A DNA stretch of 35,482 bases from Bacteroidales bacterium. GTDB taxonomy: Bacteria; Bacteroidota; Bacteroidia; Bacteroidales; UBA932. Positions 32,819 through 35,482 of the stretch are shown piece after piece; positions within the stretch are counted from its first letter, which is position 1, and each line of letters starts with the position of its first letter. Position numbers and translations under genes: made by a program. Below the pieces are notes generated by a model that had not been told where the DNA came from, did not search any database, and saw only the letters and a program-made list of their open reading frames with translations. Location: assembly GCA_017544265.1 (NCBI GenBank), contig JAFYEM010000006.1, positions 1-35,482 on the forward strand, in the 5' to 3' direction.

Positions 32819-32942
32819 ATAATTACCTGCGTCACTTTTATCGCCTGTGCCACCCTCGGCACCATAAGAGGGAGGGGCCCAACAAAGTTGGGAGGGGTCG
32901 CCTGGAAGGCGACGGTTAGATAAAAGTGACGCAGGTAATTTT
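32819..32942 (+). repeat. Family B 124-bp palindromic element, copy 3
   Basis: Arms 32819-32842 and 32919-32942 form a 24-bp inverted repeat with one mismatch (AATTACCTGCGTCAC... core). Three interior hairpins are present: GTGCC/GGCAC, CCCAAC/GTTGGG and GTCGCC/GGCGAC. It keeps the same orientation as copy 2 and the same upstream flank TATGGTGAA. It is followed by a T-run (AATTTTTTC). Confidence 0.9.
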
Positions 32943-32982
32943 TTCTTTTTCCTGAATAAATGTAAAAAGTGCAAAAAAAGCA

Positions 32983-33012
32983 TTGTTCTGAAAAAAATTA
33001 CACGTAACTTTG
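32983..33012 (+). promoter_or_regulatory. Bacteroidota-type promoter for the Cys-rich lipoprotein gene
   Basis: TTG at 32983-32985 (within ATTG), a 19-bp spacer and TAACTTTG at 33005-33012 fit the -33/-7 pattern. The ATG is 45 bp further on. Confidence 0.5.
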
Positions 33013-33057
33013 TCGTTTGAACGCGAAAAAATGTTTAACGTTAAATAATTTATTATC

Positions 33058-33330
33058 ATGAAAAAGGTATTTGTTTCCATCGCCGTTATCGCTATGATGG
33101 CCGCTGCTGTTTCCTGTGGAAACTGCAACAACAAGAAAGCTGAGGCTCCCGCAGAGGAGAAAGAGTGCTGCAAAGAGCCCGAAAAAGAGTGCTGCAAAGA
33201 CGCCGAAGAGGCTTCCATCCCTCAGGCTGTTCAGGAAGGCGCAGAGAAAGTCAAGGACGCTGCCAACGAGGCTGCTGTCGACGCAATCAACAACGCTGCT
33301 GACGCTGCTGCAAACGCCATCAAGAACTAA
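33058..33330 (+). CDS. Small Cys-rich, helical lipoprotein of unknown function
   Basis: A 90-residue protein with a signal peptide and lipobox AAVSC (Cys20). After a short CGNCNNKK segment comes a duplicated motif, EKECCKEPEKECCKD, with two Cys-Cys pairs spaced regularly. The rest (about 58-90) is an Ala-rich amphipathic helix with heptad-like spacing (VQEGAEKVKDAANEAAVDAI). Cys-Cys pairs in an acidic context may bind metal or form disulfides in the periplasm. I do not recognise a family. It has its own promoter and terminator, indicating an independently expressed gene. Confidence 0.75.
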   Translation: MKKVFVSIAVIAMMAAAVSCGNCNNKKAEAPAEEKECCKEPEKECCKDAEEASIPQAVQEGAEKVKDAANEAAVDAINNAADAAANAIKN

Positions 33331-33354
33331 TCTGACGGCACATACGTCTTTCGG

Positions 33355-33398
33355 GGGTGACTAAAAAGTCGAGAGACTGATAGTCACCCTCTTTGTTT
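33355..33398 (+). terminator. Terminator after the Cys-rich lipoprotein gene
   Basis: GGGTGACTA (33355-33363) pairs with TAGTCACCC (33381-33389); the loop contains a second hairpin, AGTC-GAGA-GACT. TCTTTGTTT follows. It begins 25 bp after the stop codon and ends before the MATE gene. Confidence 0.75.
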
Positions 33399-33413
33399 AG
33401 TAAAAAGATTTTT

Positions 33414-34778
33414 ATGTCGGCTTCATCTTACCAGCTTCCGCACCGTTATTCCTACAAGTCCATCTGGAAAATTACATTCCCCATCCTGGTCGCCCTGGTG
33501 ATGGAGGAACTTCTGGGAATGACAGACACGGCCTTCCTTGGCCGTGTGGGGGAGGTAGAACTGGGAGCATCGGCCATCGCAGGTGTTTATTTCAACATTC
33601 TGTATATGCTCGGCTTCGGCTTCTCCATCGGAGTCCAGATCATAATCGGCCGGCGAAACGGTGAAGCTTTCGAAAACGGGAGGGGTTTCAAGTCCATCGG
33701 ACGTGTTTTCTGGCAGGGAATATGGTTTCTGACAGCCCTGTCGATAGTGACCATGGGCCTGTCATACGTTCTGTCCCCGCCCCTTCTGCGCTCGCTCCTC
33801 AAATCGGAGAACATTTTCGATGCCGCCATAGTTTATGTGAACTGGCGGGTTCCCGGGCTGCTCTTTGCCTTCATTACTGCGATATTCCGCGCTTTCTACG
33901 TGGGCACGCGGGACACGTTCTGTCTCACATGGAATTCCATCGTACTGGTAAGCAGCAATATCCTGCTGGACTGGGTACTCATCTTCGGCCATTGGGGAGC
34001 GCCGGCCATGGGCATCCAGGGCGCCGCGCTTGCATCGACAGCCGCTGAAGGCATTTCAATGCTTTTCTTTATCATATGGGCGGCCGTCACTGCCGATAAC
34101 AAATATGGTCTCCAGACTCCCGTAAAACCGGTATGGAAGGAGCTCAAACACATGTTTTCCACCGCTTCGTGGGTGATGTTGGAGTATGTGCTGAATGTCT
34201 CCGTATGGCTGCTTTTCTTCCTCTTTATAGAACATTTGGGCGAGGAACCGCTGGCCGTCGCCAATATCGTCCGGAGCATATCCGAAGTGCCGTTCGTGTT
34301 CTCGGCGGCCTTTGCTTCCACGGCGGCGACGCTGGTGAGCAATATAATCGGAGAGGGACATCCTGAAGGCGTGTCTCAAATCATCCGGCGGGTGCTGCTG
34401 CTCTGTGCTTTGAGCATGCTGCCGCTGCTGGCCTTGTTTGCCGTTTTCCCCCGCTTGATAATCGGCCTGTTCACCGATATCCCCTCCCTTGTCCAGGCTT
34501 CCGTTCCGACGCTTCTGGTGATGTGCGCGGCAACCATATTGACCCTGCCGTGGAATGTCTATCTGCAGTCGGTCGCCGGAACGGGTGACACACGCGTCTG
34601 CCTTCGCTTCGACGTGGTCGCCCTCGCCGTCTATGCCGTGTTCTGCATCGTCGTAATCGGCATCCTTAAATCCGACATGGCTATATGCTGGATGGCAGAT
34701 GCCGTCTATCAGCTTTGCATCTGGATTCAGTGCGTGGTGTACCTTCATGGGAAAAAGTGGCAGGAGAAGGCAATATAA
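33414..34778 (+). CDS. MATE-family multidrug or metabolite exporter
   Basis: A 454-residue inner-membrane protein with about 12 hydrophobic segments in two halves, as in MATE (MatE) exporters that use Na+ or H+ gradients. The first half begins YKSIWKITFPILVALVMEELLGMTDTAFLGRVG, broken here by family motifs FPILV and MTDTAFLGRVGE. RAFYVGTRDT and GAALASTAAEGISML are the mid-protein family segments, and the second half has GEEPLAVANIVRSISEVPFVF and LQSVAGTGDTR. The ATG at 33414 is chosen over an in-frame TTG at 33393 because the latter lies in the terminator tail. Substrate is unknown. Confidence 0.9.
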   Translation: MSASSYQLPHRYSYKSIWKITFPILVALVMEELLGMTDTAFLGRVGEVELGASAIAGVYFNILYMLGFGFSIGVQIIIGRRNGEAFENGRGFKSIGRVFWQGIWFLTALSIVTMGLSYVLSPPLLRSLLKSENIFDAAIVYVNWRVPGLLFAFITAIFRAFYVGTRDTFCLTWNSIVLVSSNILLDWVLIFGHWGAPAMGIQGAALASTAAEGISMLFFIIWAAVTADNKYGLQTPVKPVWKELKHMFSTASWVMLEYVLNVSVWLLFFLFIEHLGEEPLAVANIVRSISEVPFVFSAAFASTAATLVSNIIGEGHPEGVSQIIRRVLLLCALSMLPLLALFAVFPRLIIGLFTDIPSLVQASVPTLLVMCAATILTLPWNVYLQSVAGTGDTRVCLRFDVVALAVYAVFCIVVIGILKSDMAICWMADAVYQLCIWIQCVVYLHGKKWQEKAI

Positions 34779-34826
34779 TCAGTCATTCCGGGTCCTGCAG
34801 GTAATAGTACTTTGAGAAAGTTTTGC

Positions 34827-34834
34827 TAAATTTG
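34827..34834 (+). promoter_or_regulatory. Candidate -7 element for the pyrophosphatase gene
   Basis: TAAATTTG matches TAnnTTTG and lies 22 bp before the ATG. The TTTG at 34811 is too near to be its -33 box. Confidence 0.35.
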
Positions 34835-34856
34835 CAGGCTACTAAATAATGTATTT

Positions 34857-35482
34857 ATGGATATCTTGTTTTATCTCGTCCCCGCGGCAGCCGTAATTGC
34901 CCTTCTGTTTGCATGGATTTTCTTCCGTCAGATGATGAAGGAGAGCGAGGGGACTGTGACCATGAAGGAAATCGCGCAGTATGTGCGTGAGGGTGCGATG
35001 GCCTATTTGAAACAGCAGTATAAGGTCGTCGTTATTGTTTTTATTGTCCTGGCAGTAATCTTTGCGATTCTGGCCTACGGTTTCGGGGTGCAGAATCCCT
35101 GGGTCCCGTTTGCCTTCCTCACAGGTGGTTTCTTCTCGGGACTGGCCGGCTTCGTTGGAATGAAGACCGCGACCTACGCCTCCGCGCGTACCGCCAACGC
35201 TACTTCCCGCAGCCTCAATTCCGGCCTTAAGATAGCCTTCCGCAGCGGCGCCGTCATGGGCCTCACCGTCGTGGGCCTCGGCCTTCTGGACATATCTATA
35301 TGGTGGGTGATCCTGAACGCTTTCGTCAAGGAAGCTTCTGCGGCGCAGACTCTGGTAGTCATAACGACCACCATGTTGACCTTCGGTATGGGCGCATCCA
35401 CCCAGGCCCTTTTCGCCCGTGTGGGCGGCGGTATCTATACCAAGGCCGCGGATGTTGGGGCCGATATAGTTGGTAAGGTAGA
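34857..35482 (+). CDS. hppA: Membrane-bound proton- or sodium-pumping pyrophosphatase, N-terminal part
   Basis: The first 208 codons of a gene that runs off the window. The protein begins MDILFYLVPAAAVIALLFAW, a first membrane helix, and continues with EIAQYVREGAMAYLKQQYK, GFFSGLAGFVGMKTATYASARTANA and GASTQALFARVGGGIYTKAADVGAD, all strongly typical of membrane pyrophosphatases; the last includes the start of the substrate-binding KAADVGAD motif. The enzyme couples pyrophosphate hydrolysis to ion pumping across the inner membrane, useful for energy conservation in anaerobes. The residues that decide K+ dependence and H+ or Na+ specificity lie further downstream and are not in view. Confidence 0.93.
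   Translation, partial: MDILFYLVPAAAVIALLFAWIFFRQMMKESEGTVTMKEIAQYVREGAMAYLKQQYKVVVIVFIVLAVIFAILAYGFGVQNPWVPFAFLTGGFFSGLAGFVGMKTATYASARTANATSRSLNSGLKIAFRSGAVMGLTVVGLGLLDISIWWVILNAFVKEASAAQTLVVITTTMLTFGMGASTQALFARVGGGIYTKAADVGADIVGKV

Overview
The window looks like a chromosomal segment of a GC-rich, gut-type member of Bacteroidales (phylum Bacteroidota). Supporting signs are a SusC/SusD pair, lipoproteins with Bacteroidota-style lipoboxes, a fused DAHP synthase-chorismate mutase, an Asp-type MurA, promoters of the TTTG-N19/20-TAnnTTTG type, and few Shine-Dalgarno sequences. The genus cannot be fixed from the sequence alone.

Layout. 1-682: the 3' end of an EF-G gene, probably a paralog outside the str operon, closed by a terminator. 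736-9666: a four-gene glycan locus: SusC transporter, SusD lipoprotein with a GH16-like C-terminal domain, a fimbrillin-like multidomain lipoprotein, and a GH20 beta-hexosaminidase. Together they suggest capture and cleavage of a hexosamine-containing glycan at the cell surface. 9774-10595: ksgA on the minus strand. 10656-14853: aspS-murB-murA. 15027-18260: a PLP aminotransferase, dapF and an M20 metallopeptidase with overlapping ends, fitting meso-diaminopimelate or amino-acid metabolism for the cell wall. 18635-20611: a phosphopantetheinyl transferase, sufC, and a short, frameshifted sufD-like gene. 20632-22191: a Big2-type surface lipoprotein. 22203-23189: malate dehydrogenase. 23436-27218: nrdD-nrdG-lpxK, overlapping, which indicates an anaerobic lifestyle with a lipid A outer membrane. 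27196-28293 on the minus strand: aroA/aroQ fusion. 28331-32787: a small AraC-type regulator, an outer-membrane barrel, an OPT-family transporter and peptidase T, pointing to peptide use. 33058-35482: a tiny Cys-rich lipoprotein, a MATE exporter and the start of a membrane pyrophosphatase.

The most unusual content is two families of structured repeats. Family A is a hairpin with a conserved 16-nt loop (9698-9747, 17270-17339, 17946-18001). One copy is intergenic and two lie in the same reading frame inside the M20 peptidase gene, where they add surface-loop peptides without disturbing any metal-ligand motif. Its stems vary in a compensatory way. Family B is a 124-bp element with 24-bp terminal inverted repeats enclosing three small hairpins (14878-15001, 18271-18394, 32819-32942). 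Every copy lies 10-31 bp after a stop codon, and the first two, in opposite orientation, bracket the aminotransferase-dapF-M20 cassette. A third, different palindrome-rich stretch appears as an apparent in-frame insertion in murB. The pattern resembles the palindromic elements that insert into Rickettsia genes, and no mobilising enzyme is encoded in the window.
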